Source of the DNA: Lachnoanaerobaculum sanguinis
GTDB taxonomy: Bacteria; Bacillota; Clostridia; Lachnospirales; Lachnospiraceae
Length of the DNA stretch: 64,000 bases
Reading direction: 5' to 3'
NCBI RefSeq assembly: GCF_033242365.1
Contig: NZ_BTHK01000012.1
Coordinates: 1-64,000, forward strand
In this document: in pieces, positions 1-9,159 of the stretch
Layout: each line of letters starts with the position of its first letter
Position numbering within the stretch: position 1 is the first letter of the stretch
Notes under the pieces: generated by a model
Databases searched by the model: none
The model's input: only the letters and a program-made list of their open reading frames with translations
Told to the model about the DNA's origin: nothing
Program-made: the position numbers and the translations under genes

Positions 1-26
1 TAGTTACATTATAACATGTAACGGAG

Positions 27-57
27 AAAGATGGTTATCGTTAGCCATCTTTTTTTA
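27..57 (+). terminator. Rho-independent terminator of a gene left of the window
   Basis: An 8-bp stem (AAAGATGG / CCATCTTT) with a 10-nt loop is followed by a run of seven or more T on the plus strand. It most likely ends a plus-strand gene that lies before position 1, and it faces the minus-strand secretion cluster. Confidence 0.7.
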
Positions 58-60
58 TGT

Positions 61-103
61 AAAAACTTAAGGAGGAGTGACTCATTTTAAGTAACTCCTC
101 CCT
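61..103 (-). terminator. Likely terminator of the injection-system operon
   Basis: The inverted repeat GGAGGAGT (71-78) / ACTCCTCC (94-101) is GC-rich. On the minus strand it is followed by TTAAGTTTTT. It lies about 100 bp downstream of the last minus-strand gene of the cluster, so it is the likely end of that transcript. Confidence 0.55.
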
Positions 104-199
104 CTTTTATGACTGCCATTTCCCGACAGCCCCCTAAATTTTATTTTACCATCCCTCTACCAATCAATACTACCACGATTCAAGTTATCATTTCTTTCT

Positions 200-769
200 T
201 TATTCTAACTTTATTGACTTTATCATTTCAAAAGCCGCTCTTTTCCACTCATCCATATCATCATACCTGCAATTAAATGCTCCCTGAATAATATATTTGT
301 CTATACTGATTAAATATATTATGTTATAAGCGGCTTCATCAATTCCATAGCTTTTAAACTGTATTAAGCTTATACTGTTCCCGGCAACACTTTCAATTGT
401 TTTATCTTCAAAAAAGACATATGCCGGATTCATGTTTTTTATCATTGTTTTTAACATGTTTATAGCGTAGCTCATATCCCTTTCGCCCGATGAAGTCACT
501 AATAAATTAAATGAGAAATTTACGCTCCCATCAAGATTTGTATATATAACATCAGGCTTTTTCTCAGATATGTACTTAGTGTCTACAAATTCAGGTAACA
601 TAATTACAAATTCATTTGGCATCATTACAGACAACTTTTCTTCAAACAACAGTTCTTTATGAAATAATGTAAGTGAGTTTTGTATATATATCCCCTCTTC
701 TATACTGCCGTATTCATCACGTCTTTTTATGTGCTTTGCACTTATTACCTCTTCATCAAAGTATTCCAT
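200..769 (-). CDS. DcrB/DUF1795-like protein, possible effector chaperone
   Basis: This 189-residue soluble protein has no signal peptide. Its start follows GGGAGG about 8 nt upstream and lies 14 bp after the second VgrG-like gene, so the two are probably cotranscribed. Seen in the sequence: an early strand with a P-E-F-V motif, a central aromatic/hydrophobic segment, and a C-terminal helix of the W-K-R-A-A-F-E-M-I-K type. This overall pattern resembles DcrB/DUF1795 (EagR-type) proteins, which in type VI systems act as chaperones for spike-linked effectors. Family membership is inferred from general pattern and context, not from a diagnostic motif. It is the last gene of the cluster. Confidence 0.4.
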   Translation of the reverse strand: MEYFDEEVISAKHIKRRDEYGSIEEGIYIQNSLTLFHKELLFEEKLSVMMPNEFVIMLPEFVDTKYISEKKPDVIYTNLDGSVNFSFNLLVTSSGERDMSYAINMLKTMIKNMNPAYVFFEDKTIESVAGNSISLIQFKSYGIDEAAYNIIYLISIDKYIIQGAFNCRYDDMDEWKRAAFEMIKSIKLE

Positions 770-783
770 GCCTATAGCCTCCC

Positions 784-2079
784 TTATCTTTTTAACACTG
801 TTATCTCATCATTTGATTCAATAGAAATCATCTGTGCCTCTATTTTTATTTTTCCTTTTGCATTTATATGAAGTTTTTCGATACTTCCAAAGTTTGTTAA
901 TGCCGACGAAAGGCTTAACATACTTGACCCTCCACATTTAACAGAAGTTTCATCCACTGACATTTCCTTTTTATCCTCTGTGATAAGCCCCCTATCGCTC
1001 TTTTTAATATGATCAATTATATCAGAGGCAATGACAATCTTACTTTCTTCACTGTCTCCAAAATATAACTGCACTCTGCTGTTTACTTCAGGCATACAAT
1101 ACATGACATTTCCTGTAATCGGAATCCATACAACCGGAAAAGCACTTTCAGAACAGTCAATATCACTTTTGACATAGATATGTTCTTCTTTCACATCTAC
1201 AACTTTCCCACCGATTACAAGCCCTGTAATATTCTCATTAAATTTTGGTATTGATTTTATATATTGTTTATCACAAATTTTATATGTAAAAACCAAATAC
1301 CCTTCTCGGGTTTCTATTTTTTTCTCTTTTATATAAAAGATTTTGCCCATAAACTCCGTCTTACTTCCAAGTTCATAGTCATTATAGTCTGATATTTTAT
1401 AGTATCTATCCCCGACAGGCATACTATGGTCTACTTTTGATAAATCATTTTTTTCATAAATATCTATTTCAAACCCTGATTCATAATGATCCGGATGGAA
1501 ATGTACCATATCTTCACTATATGGCATACCATAATAAAAAGCTGTTACTCCTGATTTATAATCAGCCACAAGCACTTCTCCAAAGTTACTTGCAATTCTC
1601 TTTATAAACTCCCAATCCGTTTCCTTATATTGTAAAAACAGCTTTCCAAACTTTTTAATTTCTGTATTATAAATCGCCCTCATTTCAACTTTTGAAGATA
1701 TATTTTCGATAACGGACTTTATATTATCTTCCTTATTTTGAAACAGCCTGTCATTTCTTTCTTTATCAATCAACAAACTTTTGCTGAATGCTTCTATATG
1801 GCATACGCAGACACCTAAATCATTACTAAATCTAAAACTTTCGATTATTCCTTTGAACAAAACTTTGGTTTTATTATCAGCTGTGTCAGTATACTCTATG
1901 CCTATATCGGAGCCTTTTATCTCATTTTTTATGTTTTTAATTTGATTAGTAAAACTATAACTGATATTAACCTTCAATTTTACGCATGCATGACTACATG
2001 GCTTTACTGTAAAATATAAATCAGCTACACTTTCTACTTCCAATAAACTATGTACTTTTACATTTCCTAAGCCAATCAT
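784..2079 (-). CDS. Second, divergent VgrG-like spike/hub protein
   Basis: This 431-residue protein resembles the VgrG / phage gpD (gp27-gp5) hub. The hallmark LQYKETDWEFIKRIA lies near residue 150, as in other VgrG and late-control D proteins. It is followed by a conserved YYGMP strand and a C-terminal OB-fold/needle segment rich in short beta strands (residues about 310-431). An M-Y-C-M-P-E-V-N-S-R-V motif near residue 328 matches the MPEVGDRV motif of the better-conserved VgrG at 6739-8097. The start has AAAGGAG 9 nt upstream. It lacks the long glycine-rich needle end of the other copy. It would sit at the tip of the injection tube. Neighbours are a DcrB-like gene downstream and two small unknown genes upstream. 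Confidence 0.7.
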   Translation of the reverse strand: MIGLGNVKVHSLLEVESVADLYFTVKPCSHACVKLKVNISYSFTNQIKNIKNEIKGSDIGIEYTDTADNKTKVLFKGIIESFRFSNDLGVCVCHIEAFSKSLLIDKERNDRLFQNKEDNIKSVIENISSKVEMRAIYNTEIKKFGKLFLQYKETDWEFIKRIASNFGEVLVADYKSGVTAFYYGMPYSEDMVHFHPDHYESGFEIDIYEKNDLSKVDHSMPVGDRYYKISDYNDYELGSKTEFMGKIFYIKEKKIETREGYLVFTYKICDKQYIKSIPKFNENITGLVIGGKVVDVKEEHIYVKSDIDCSESAFPVVWIPITGNVMYCMPEVNSRVQLYFGDSEESKIVIASDIIDHIKKSDRGLITEDKKEMSVDETSVKCGGSSMLSLSSALTNFGSIEKLHINAKGKIKIEAQMISIESNDEITVLKR

Positions 2080-2108
2080 TTTAAAATGCTCCTTTACAAG
2101 TATTTTTA

Positions 2109-2642
2109 CTACTCAATCTCCAAAGCCTGTAGGCAAATTCCTTTCATGCCTCGTTTTAATAGGCTTTCCACAAAATCAAGCCTTGCCACAGTAGACATGC
2201 CGTCAACACTTGGTATCTTAAATAAAGCTGTATCCGGTATGTTTTTCCCTATAAGTATTCCCTTATCTATATATCGTCCACGCCTGAATGTAGTTCTATC
2301 CGACAGACAATCTATTCTTTTAAGAATCGGGATGATATACTCATATGCTTCATCGCTGCTTTCTCCCATTAAAAGAACCCTTTTTATTACTATTGCCGGC
2401 TCATAAAGCTTAAATATCCTGTACGCTTCATCAGACAACATAAATATTCCCTGATCCATTATATCCGGATATTTAGTATGCTCGTCAAAGGAGTCCCTTA
2501 TATTCACCAAAGATATCCCCGCTTGCTTATAACTTTCTCCTTCTTCAAGATATTCTTCTTTTATGCTCTTTCTCACATCAATCATTAAAGGTAAAGGCTC
2601 ATAACTTTCGTCAGTACCTATAAGAAAATATCTTTCACTCAT
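2109..2642 (-). CDS. Unrecognised 177-aa protein, immunity-like context
   Basis: I do not recognise this family with certainty. It is a soluble protein with no signal peptide or membrane segment. Its start codon overlaps the stop of the upstream gene (4 bp), so the two are translationally coupled. The C-terminal half holds RTTFRRGRYIDKGI and an ALFKIPSVDG segment, and ends in a helix rich in Leu and Lys. The general layout recalls DUF1629-type (Imm11) immunity proteins of polymorphic-toxin loci, but I see no decisive motif. It lies between a DUF4280/C-domain array and a VgrG-like gene, where adaptor or immunity genes are expected. Confidence 0.45.
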   Translation of the reverse strand: MSERYFLIGTDESYEPLPLMIDVRKSIKEEYLEEGESYKQAGISLVNIRDSFDEHTKYPDIMDQGIFMLSDEAYRIFKLYEPAIVIKRVLLMGESSDEAYEYIIPILKRIDCLSDRTTFRRGRYIDKGILIGKNIPDTALFKIPSVDGMSTVARLDFVESLLKRGMKGICLQALEIE

Positions 2643-3181
2643 ACAATATTTCCACTAAAAAAGTGTTCTCCCCTCTCCATATAAAGGCCATATACTATAT
2701 TAAAATCATTTAAGGCAGCTCCATCTTTCTTATTAATATGTTCAACAAAGCACTCTATTAGTTCCCTCCATATCAGCCTTCCGGTCATCAAATATCTAAG
2801 GCTATATTGATACTTTATATCCTTTTTTTGAAAATCTGTAACTTTTTCAATTTCCATATGATTAAGCATATATTTATCTATTGTAGCAAAGTCCTCTGTT
2901 ATATACCTTTTCATTAAAGGAAGTTCCCTGTATATACTTTTATCGAGATTGCTCAAGTATAGATCCTTACCATATACCCCCAGTCTATATTCATATGATT
3001 GTGTAACAAAGCTGCTGTAGAGCGGCGAAATCACAATATATTTAGAATTTTTTTCTCCCAAAAGTTCCTCCAAGTCCTTAAAAACACATTGTTTATAATC
3101 ATCTTTTTTCAGATGAAACTCTTTTAAAAACTCTTCACTTCTTTCAATAAATAACTGATTTTGTATACTTTCAATGTCCAT
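2639..3181 (-). CDS. Unrecognised 180-aa protein with a decayed copy elsewhere
   Basis: The family is not recognised. It is a soluble, charged and probably mostly helical protein. The start is taken at the ATG at 3181 rather than a GTG two codons upstream, because GGGG lies 9 nt before it and the decayed homologue at 38239-38405 begins at the same ATG. A central F-K-D-L-E-E-L-L-G-E-K motif is also recognisable in that relic. The gene overlaps the next one by 4 bp. Its presence beside both intact and ruined spike/effector genes suggests it travels with the effector module as an adaptor, chaperone or immunity gene. Confidence 0.5.
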   Translation of the reverse strand: MDIESIQNQLFIERSEEFLKEFHLKKDDYKQCVFKDLEELLGEKNSKYIVISPLYSSFVTQSYEYRLGVYGKDLYLSNLDKSIYRELPLMKRYITEDFATIDKYMLNHMEIEKVTDFQKKDIKYQYSLRYLMTGRLIWRELIECFVEHINKKDGAALNDFNIVYGLYMERGEHFFSGNIV

Positions 3182-3309
3182 TATCACATTACCCCATAAA
3201 AATATAGTGTTTAAATTGCCTTATCAAGAAGTCATATTTAAACATTGCTTACTATTATTTTAAATAAACTCTATATTCTAAAGTTTTTGCTTTACTTCTT
3301 TATCCATAT

Positions 3310-3981
3310 TTATATGTCTTTAAGATAATTCTCAAATAATATCCCAAGTGATAAAGTACCTGACTCTGTTATAATATTAATCTTTCCATTTCCATAATCA
3401 TATATTATTTTTGTTGGTTGTTCCGTCCCATCATATCCTATCGTATCTAATGCTCCCATATTAGATACCCCTTCAACCTTTTCATGACTTAAATATTCCC
3501 ACAATTCATTTATGTTTTTCACATCAGCAAATTCTGCTATTCTTTCAGTTTCAGTTATTTTCTTGTATTCTTCTTCAGCATAATTCCATAACCTTATATG
3601 TTTCATATTATCATTAAAGTTATTTATTCTTTCCTGTGTGTATTCTCCTTCTATAAAACGATAACTTCCAAATTTATCCGTTTTCCCGGCAATATATTCT
3701 TCCTCCTCTGTATCTATACTTTTCATATCATTTTCATCTTCTATTATAAATACTTCGCCTTTATGATTTGTAAACTCTAATTTTCCACACACAAATTCTG
3801 AAAGTCCATATCTCAAAAAACCTTCACTTCTAAAATTATAAGCCTTTTGTTCTCTATCAAATTTTACTTGTTCAATATATGCTTTTAATTTCTGTACTCC
3901 CAATATCAAAATACCTGCAAGAATAAAAAATAAATATATAAATATTATATTTCTTAATTTTCTTTTAACTTCTGCATCCAT
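3310..3981 (-). CDS. Membrane-anchored DUF4280 C-domain paralogue (array 1, unit 2)
   Basis: The 223 residues comprise a charged N-terminus, one transmembrane helix at about residues 10-29, then an extracytoplasmic or stalk region. The last ~105 residues carry N-F-N-D-N-M, a tryptophan motif, V/I-G-Y-D and YDYGNG. That last part is homologous to the C-terminal tail of the DUF4280 protein encoded two genes upstream. The first ~110 residues are almost identical to those of the neighbouring unit 3989-4657, so they arose by recent tandem duplication. GAGGT precedes the start. No known catalytic motif is seen. An immunity-type protein or an alternative C-terminal cassette are the two readings that fit the position. 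Confidence 0.6.
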   Translation of the reverse strand: MDAEVKRKLRNIIFIYLFFILAGILILGVQKLKAYIEQVKFDREQKAYNFRSEGFLRYGLSEFVCGKLEFTNHKGEVFIIEDENDMKSIDTEEEEYIAGKTDKFGSYRFIEGEYTQERINNFNDNMKHIRLWNYAEEEYKKITETERIAEFADVKNINELWEYLSHEKVEGVSNMGALDTIGYDGTEQPTKIIYDYGNGKINIITESGTLSLGILFENYLKDI

Positions 3982-3988
3982 ATATCAT

Positions 3989-4657
3989 CTACCTCAAAGA
4001 GTTATTTTTAAACAATTCCATTATTCCAATAACATCTTTTTCTGTCAAAATCTTCTCTTCTCCATTTCCATAATCATATACAATCTTTGTCGGCTGATTG
4101 GTTCCGTCATAACCAATTATGTCCAGCTTACCCATATTTGATATACCATCAGGAACCTCTGTGATCATATATTCATATAAATCATCTATATTTTTCACTT
4201 CATTAAATTCTTCCATTTTCTCATTCTCGGTTATCGTTACATATTTTTTTTCTGAATAATCCCATAACCTAATATGATGCATATTATCATTAAAATTATT
4301 TATTCTTTCCTGTGTGTACTCTCCTTCTATAAAACGATAGCTGCCAAATTTATCAGTTTCCCCGGCAATATATTCTTCCTCCTCTACATATATACTTTTC
4401 ATATCATTTTCATCTTCTATTATAAATACCTCACCTTTATGATTTGTAAACTCTAATTTTGCATACACAAATTCTGAAAGCCTATATCTCAAAAAACCTT
4501 CACTTCTAAAATTATAAGCCTTTTGTTCTCTATCAAATTTTACTTGTTCAATATATGCTTTTAATTTCTGTACTCCCAATATCAAAATACCTGCAAGAAT
4601 AAAAAATAAATATATAAAAATTATATTCCTTAATTTTCTTTTAACTTCTGCATCCAT
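3989..4657 (-). CDS. Membrane-anchored DUF4280 C-domain paralogue (array 1, unit 1)
   Basis: The 222-residue protein is a near twin of 3310-3981 over its N-terminal half: a transmembrane helix around residues 10-29, then a K-A-Y-N-F-R-S-E-G-F-L-R-Y segment. Its C-terminal end, with YDYGNGEEK followed by G-I-M-E-L-F-K-(N/D)-N-S-L-R, is nearly the same as the end of the DUF4280 protein just upstream. That DUF4280 gene stops 8 bp before this start. The family differs between copies mainly between residues 135 and 200, as expected if C-terminal parts recombine. Function is unknown. Its position directly behind a probable effector suggests immunity or C-terminal exchange. Confidence 0.6.
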   Translation of the reverse strand: MDAEVKRKLRNIIFIYLFFILAGILILGVQKLKAYIEQVKFDREQKAYNFRSEGFLRYRLSEFVYAKLEFTNHKGEVFIIEDENDMKSIYVEEEEYIAGETDKFGSYRFIEGEYTQERINNFNDNMHHIRLWDYSEKKYVTITENEKMEEFNEVKNIDDLYEYMITEVPDGISNMGKLDIIGYDGTNQPTKIVYDYGNGEEKILTEKDVIGIMELFKNNSLR

Positions 4658-4664
4658 ATATCAT

Positions 4665-6704
4665 CTACCTCAAAGAGTTATCTTTAAACAATTCCATTAT
4701 TCCAATAGCATCGTTTTCTGCCAAAATCTTCTCTTCTCCATTTCCATAATCATATATAATTTTTGTGGGCTGATTTGTTCTATCATACCCTACCACATTT
4801 AATTCATTGATATAATCAATACCTACTTGATTTTTTTTCTTCATATAGCTAAACATTTCTTCAATACTTTCTATTTCAGCAAATTCTTCCATTCTTTCAT
4901 TTTCAGCTATAGATTTATATTTTTTTTCTTCGTAGTTCCAAAGTTTAATATGTTTCATATTTTCATTAAAATTTTTAATTTTTTTCATAGTTAAATAACT
5001 GGAAAAATAATCAATACTATATATATGACCTTTACCTAGTATTTTGTATGATGAATCATTCACTATTCTATGTTCATCTTTTGTAAGGTGTCCTGAATTT
5101 CTCGCTTTTTGTCCGCTAACAGATGGGTGAGTTTTCTCGTAATCATTCCAAATACTTTCATTATGCTCAAGTAAACTACTAACTCTAAGAGAGAATGTAA
5201 AATATAATGATAAGTAATCCTCCATCCTTAACATAAATAAACTTTCATCTACCGAATCTAAGTATAACTCTTTGCTTTTTTTAGATTCATTATTAGCTCT
5301 GATGGAATCAAGCCCTCCACCTACCAATCCTGAAGTTGTACATATAAAACCTAGAGGGATTGCAAATGGAGCGGAAGCCACTGCCGGTATCAACAATAGA
5401 TAAGCTATTGCTGTTGTTCCACATGAAAGTGCCGCAGCTCCCTTCGATGTTTCTCCTCCAATACTCTCTGATAGTATTTCTGAAAAAGCCTTATTACTAC
5501 TGAAAATATCTCCAGATCCTCTTGAAAATACATAAACCGTCTGTAATGAAATATTTATACCTTTTCTTGTTGTTTCCCCTGAGAATGCTCCTGAATGAAC
5601 ATAATCAAGCTCTCCATCATAATATTTTAATGTATATACTATAAAGTTGATATCCTCTTTAACTTCGAGTTTTTCTATCAAGTACTCATGAGATGCCCTA
5701 TTATAAAGATTCCCAGCTAATAATATTGTATCTAACAATTTAACATTTAAAAACTGTCTTCTTATTCTTCTTTGCTCTTCTTCATTTTGCGGTAGCTCTT
5801 CTGATGCCATTTTTATATTCAAAACAAATTCTTTTATTTTTTGGCATATATCATTAAGTTTCTCCCATGAGCATCTTGATGATGTATATAGCTTATTGGT
5901 AAAACTACAAAATTTAGCATATGTTGTTACCCACCCGGATACATAAATAAAATTATCAAGAAGTGTATGTTGATAGAGCGGTAAAGCAGATATATCTTTA
6001 TTAGCCATTGTAGTTATATATCCACAACAAATAATCTTTTTTATTATATTTACATCTTCACATACACATAAATATATTCCCAACTTAATCAGGGCATCTA
6101 TCTCATTCTCTTTCATCTGATGAATATTTCTTAGCAACAGCTTTTTTACAATTAATTCATCCACAGTGCCGTCATCATTTAAAAATTTAGGATATTTATT
6201 ATAGGACTTACTTAGTGTATATTCCTGCCCTGATGTTACAGGTGATATTATTCCTCCATGTTTGCATGGCAAATATGAGTTTGTATCTAAGGCATACTTA
6301 CCGTTTATGGTGACACTCTTTCTAACATTTCTCCATTCTCCAAGCTTAAAACGGCAAATATGTTTGCTTACAAGCGGTTCATCATTCCATTTTGAACATG
6401 CAACAAATCCGTCAAACTTTTTATCATCTGTATTTGCAAGTGCTCCGGTTTCACTGCTGTCGGTATAGACACCATGATCAGCACTATTCAGTGTAGAATA
6501 ATCACTTCCGCGACTACAACAAAGTATTGCACCGTTAACAAGGAATTCTGTGCTTTCATCATTATGTTCTTTCCAATACTGCAACATTTTATCTTTGATC
6601 TTTTTCTCTTCTGCATCTGTAAGCTCCCTTATAGATGCCCCAAAAGCGCCTTTTTTCTTACCTAATACTTCATATATCCATTCAGCCTGATTCTTTTCTG
6701 CCAT
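4665..6704 (-). CDS. DUF4280 PAAR-like spike-tip/effector protein (copy 1)
   Basis: The protein has 679 residues from the ATG at 6704. AGGGGG lies 5 nt upstream, so a GTG two codons earlier is less likely. Residues about 53-165 form a DUF4280 PAAR-like domain: E-F-L-V-N-G-A-I-L-C-C near the start, cysteine and histidine residues, and C-K-H-G-G-I-I-S-P-V at the end. A long helical middle region follows. A hydrophobic hairpin around residues 430-470 (runs of A, L, I, P, G) could be membrane-inserting. The final ~105 residues form the C-domain shared with the downstream membrane proteins. It is encoded right after VgrG, where spike-tip PAAR effectors usually sit. The toxic activity, if any, is not identifiable; the hydrophobic segment suggests pore formation or membrane passage. 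Confidence 0.75.
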   Translation of the reverse strand: MAEKNQAEWIYEVLGKKKGAFGASIRELTDAEEKKIKDKMLQYWKEHNDESTEFLVNGAILCCSRGSDYSTLNSADHGVYTDSSETGALANTDDKKFDGFVACSKWNDEPLVSKHICRFKLGEWRNVRKSVTINGKYALDTNSYLPCKHGGIISPVTSGQEYTLSKSYNKYPKFLNDDGTVDELIVKKLLLRNIHQMKENEIDALIKLGIYLCVCEDVNIIKKIICCGYITTMANKDISALPLYQHTLLDNFIYVSGWVTTYAKFCSFTNKLYTSSRCSWEKLNDICQKIKEFVLNIKMASEELPQNEEEQRRIRRQFLNVKLLDTILLAGNLYNRASHEYLIEKLEVKEDINFIVYTLKYYDGELDYVHSGAFSGETTRKGINISLQTVYVFSRGSGDIFSSNKAFSEILSESIGGETSKGAAALSCGTTAIAYLLLIPAVASAPFAIPLGFICTTSGLVGGGLDSIRANNESKKSKELYLDSVDESLFMLRMEDYLSLYFTFSLRVSSLLEHNESIWNDYEKTHPSVSGQKARNSGHLTKDEHRIVNDSSYKILGKGHIYSIDYFSSYLTMKKIKNFNENMKHIKLWNYEEKKYKSIAENERMEEFAEIESIEEMFSYMKKKNQVGIDYINELNVVGYDRTNQPTKIIYDYGNGEEKILAENDAIGIMELFKDNSLR

Positions 6705-6738
6705 ATACACCCCCTATGCAATATAGCTAATTAGTATT

Positions 6739-8097
6739 TTACCCCAGGTACACTTTGCTTCCCTGATGGGTTATCCCGTCATTCATTTCTATCTGAGTTC
6801 CGTTTTGCGTTATTTGTACTGATGTCGGCGATATTAAACTTATACCTGCATTACTGCTTTCTATCAACACTTCAGTTTTTGCAGCTATTGATATCATCCC
6901 GCTACTTTTTATACTTATTCCTTTATCATCTTTAAGTTCTATACTTGAACCGTTATTATCTGTAATAAGTACACTTTCAGGACTTAATCTGATTTCCTTT
7001 CCCTCTTTATTCTTAAAAAATTTGATTTCAGGATTGTCACGACCGCCTGCACTGCCTACATGAAAAGCATTTTGTACATATACATTTTGTTCATTTGCAT
7101 CAGGAAATTTCACTATTACCCTATCTCCGACTTCAGGCATACAATACCAACTCCCTCCTTCAGGTGAAGAATATACTGTAGCGTAGTTTAGGAACGCCTT
7201 ATCATCAGAATCGTTTTCATCATCATCTATACTCACTCTTACAAGTTCATTTTCGACTTGACACACCTTTGCAAATAATGCCGCACCTATAAGTTTTTCA
7301 TTCTGATACGCCTTAGTCTTTACATCACTTTCTTTCATTAATATGTACTCATTAATCACTTCTCTATGTTCCAGTCTGCTGACTCTTGCTACAACAGCCT
7401 GTGTTTCGCCAAAAAATGTTAATCTTTCCCCTATTTCATAATGTTCTCTTACAGCAACCTTATAATATGCCTTGTCTGAATTAAGTAAAGACTCATCACC
7501 ACTGTCAACTCCAAGCTCATAATATTCCGATCTCAACAGCTTTTCCTGTCTACATGGAAGTCCCACAAAAAACTTAACGCCCTCTACACTATAGTCAGGG
7601 TATATCACTGTATTAGCAGAAAATGCCAACCTTTTCAGATACTCCCAATCAGTTTCTTTATACTGGCACATAAACCCCTGAGTTTTCTTATCATCACCTG
7701 AAGTCATTATAAATGCGCTGTTATTATAACCTTCTATGATAATATCAATAATATCTCTGTAGCTAACTCCTGCATTTTGAAATGTTCTTATATGCTCTTT
7801 TCCATCCATAAGTACACTTTGTGTCATCAAGCCCAGAGTCATATAGTGAACATCTCCGTTACTTTTTATATTACAGGAAGTGATAATTCCACAAAACAGC
7901 ACTATACTATTACCCTCATATGTTTTAGCAATTATTTGTGTCACCTTTCCTCCGGATGATAAATATTCTTCTTTTTTATCCCCTCTTATAGTACCTCCAA
8001 TAAATGCCTTCCCATGTTTATTGGGCTTAAGCTCTGAATAAAATTCCTGTATATCAATAAAATCAAAACCGTATATTTCTAAAAGTTCCGCCCTCAT
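6739..8097 (-). CDS. VgrG-like spike protein (intact copy)
   Basis: This 452-residue hub/spike protein carries MCQYKETDWEYLKRLA near residue 145 (gp27-like domain). An OB-fold segment follows with YCMPEVGDRVIVKFPDA near residue 330. The needle region after it is repetitive, with beta strands of the SIELKDDKGISIKSSGMISI type, ending in GSKVYLG. It starts behind GGAGG with 6 nt spacing. It is followed by the DUF4280 gene, the normal spike-tip order. It should trimerise at the tip of the Hcp-like tube. A 5'-deleted copy lies at 30238-31386 and a C-terminal relic at 41924-42025. Confidence 0.88.
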   Translation of the reverse strand: MRAELLEIYGFDFIDIQEFYSELKPNKHGKAFIGGTIRGDKKEEYLSSGGKVTQIIAKTYEGNSIVLFCGIITSCNIKSNGDVHYMTLGLMTQSVLMDGKEHIRTFQNAGVSYRDIIDIIIEGYNNSAFIMTSGDDKKTQGFMCQYKETDWEYLKRLAFSANTVIYPDYSVEGVKFFVGLPCRQEKLLRSEYYELGVDSGDESLLNSDKAYYKVAVREHYEIGERLTFFGETQAVVARVSRLEHREVINEYILMKESDVKTKAYQNEKLIGAALFAKVCQVENELVRVSIDDDENDSDDKAFLNYATVYSSPEGGSWYCMPEVGDRVIVKFPDANEQNVYVQNAFHVGSAGGRDNPEIKFFKNKEGKEIRLSPESVLITDNNGSSIELKDDKGISIKSSGMISIAAKTEVLIESSNAGISLISPTSVQITQNGTQIEMNDGITHQGSKVYLG

Positions 8098-8158
8098 AAC
8101 ACACCTCCATGTATTTATCTTTTATTCCATTAAATAACAAGATAGTTTCTAATCTCTG

Positions 8159-9148
8159 TTAAAAACTTTCAATATAATCAGAGATTATCTTTATATTTTC
8201 TTTTTCAATGTCATTTAAATCGCTCTCTTTAAAACTTTCATTTTCCTCATACCAGCTTTTTCTTATAAAATAATTATATTCCGGACTGTTTTTAGTATAC
8301 ATCTTCCCATGTCTGGCATATATCTCTTCACGAGCCATACATGCCGCCAACTTGGAAAGTTTTTTCAGCTTTTCTAAATTTGATTTGCTGCTGATAATAT
8401 CCGTATCACTTCCCGTAAAAATCTCATCATTATCATCTGTACTTATATACATACTGATTCTATTACCTCTTGAATCATAGCCATATTTTTTCAAAAATTC
8501 TTCATACTCAGGTAGTGAACTATATTCCGGATCAAAAAACACCTTCATTTCATTTCCCAAATCATAGTATGCCAAATCATTAAGCCATTGAGAAACTTTA
8601 GATATTCTCCATTTATTGTCCTCACACAGTTCCAAATACACCTCACCGTCACTGATTTCCGGCATATCCTCAGCCAATATTACCTTTTTTACAAATTGAA
8701 TTTGAACACATATACTCTTTTTACTTCTACTCTTTACACTAAACTCACCATCTGTATAAATTTTATAGTATAAGCAGCTACTTAAACTGCTCCTTGATGT
8801 TCTTGACTGTGTACATCTCCCTCTATAAAACCTTATATCATACATTTCACACAGATAATCATAAGCGGCATCTTTAATATAATCTCTGTGGTATATATAC
8901 AACTTTTCATCATCATCCTCATTTTTAAAATAGTAATCATTATATCCGTCAGACTCTCTGCAAGATATCTCATCACCAATCTTTTCTCCTGAATCCATAA
9001 AATCGGCAATCTCTTTAATAATCTCTATAACTCTTTCATCCGTCATTTCAGGATTGTTATCTTTATTTTCAATGGCAACGGTTTTGACATTGAATAACAG
9101 AAGTAATATAAAACTTATGCTAATTGCACTTAATAATTTATGTTTCAT
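8159..9148 (-). CDS. Exported YARHG-domain protein (copy 1)
   Basis: The 329-residue protein has an N-terminal signal/anchor (residues about 5-25), a mixed alpha/beta middle region, and a C-terminal YARHG domain (about residues 265-329) with the defining E-E-I-Y-A-R-H-G-K-M-Y and a W-Y-E motif. YARHG domains occur in extracellular proteins of Gram-positive bacteria; their role is unsettled, perhaps wall binding or peptidase-linked. A second YARHG gene ends 12 bp upstream, and VgrG starts 61 bp downstream. Because the two YARHG genes lie between a wall hydrolase and the spike genes, they may protect the producer or assist at the cell surface. An almost identical copy is at 31404-32393. Confidence 0.75.
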   Translation of the reverse strand: MKHKLLSAISISFILLLLFNVKTVAIENKDNNPEMTDERVIEIIKEIADFMDSGEKIGDEISCRESDGYNDYYFKNEDDDEKLYIYHRDYIKDAAYDYLCEMYDIRFYRGRCTQSRTSRSSLSSCLYYKIYTDGEFSVKSRSKKSICVQIQFVKKVILAEDMPEISDGEVYLELCEDNKWRISKVSQWLNDLAYYDLGNEMKVFFDPEYSSLPEYEEFLKKYGYDSRGNRISMYISTDDNDEIFTGSDTDIISSKSNLEKLKKLSKLAACMAREEIYARHGKMYTKNSPEYNYFIRKSWYEENESFKESDLNDIEKENIKIISDYIESF

Positions 9149-9159
9149 ACTCTTTTCTC

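Larger units (their letters stand above)
3310..4990 (-). repeat. Tandem array 1 of the C-domain unit (period about 677 bp)
   Basis: Successive stop codons lie at 3310, 3989 and 4665 (spacings 679 and 676 bp), and starts lie at 3981 and 4657. The repeat register runs through the gene boundary, so the 3' end of the DUF4280 gene is itself a repeat unit. The second array at 25,760-28,460 is built the same way. Confidence 0.75.
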
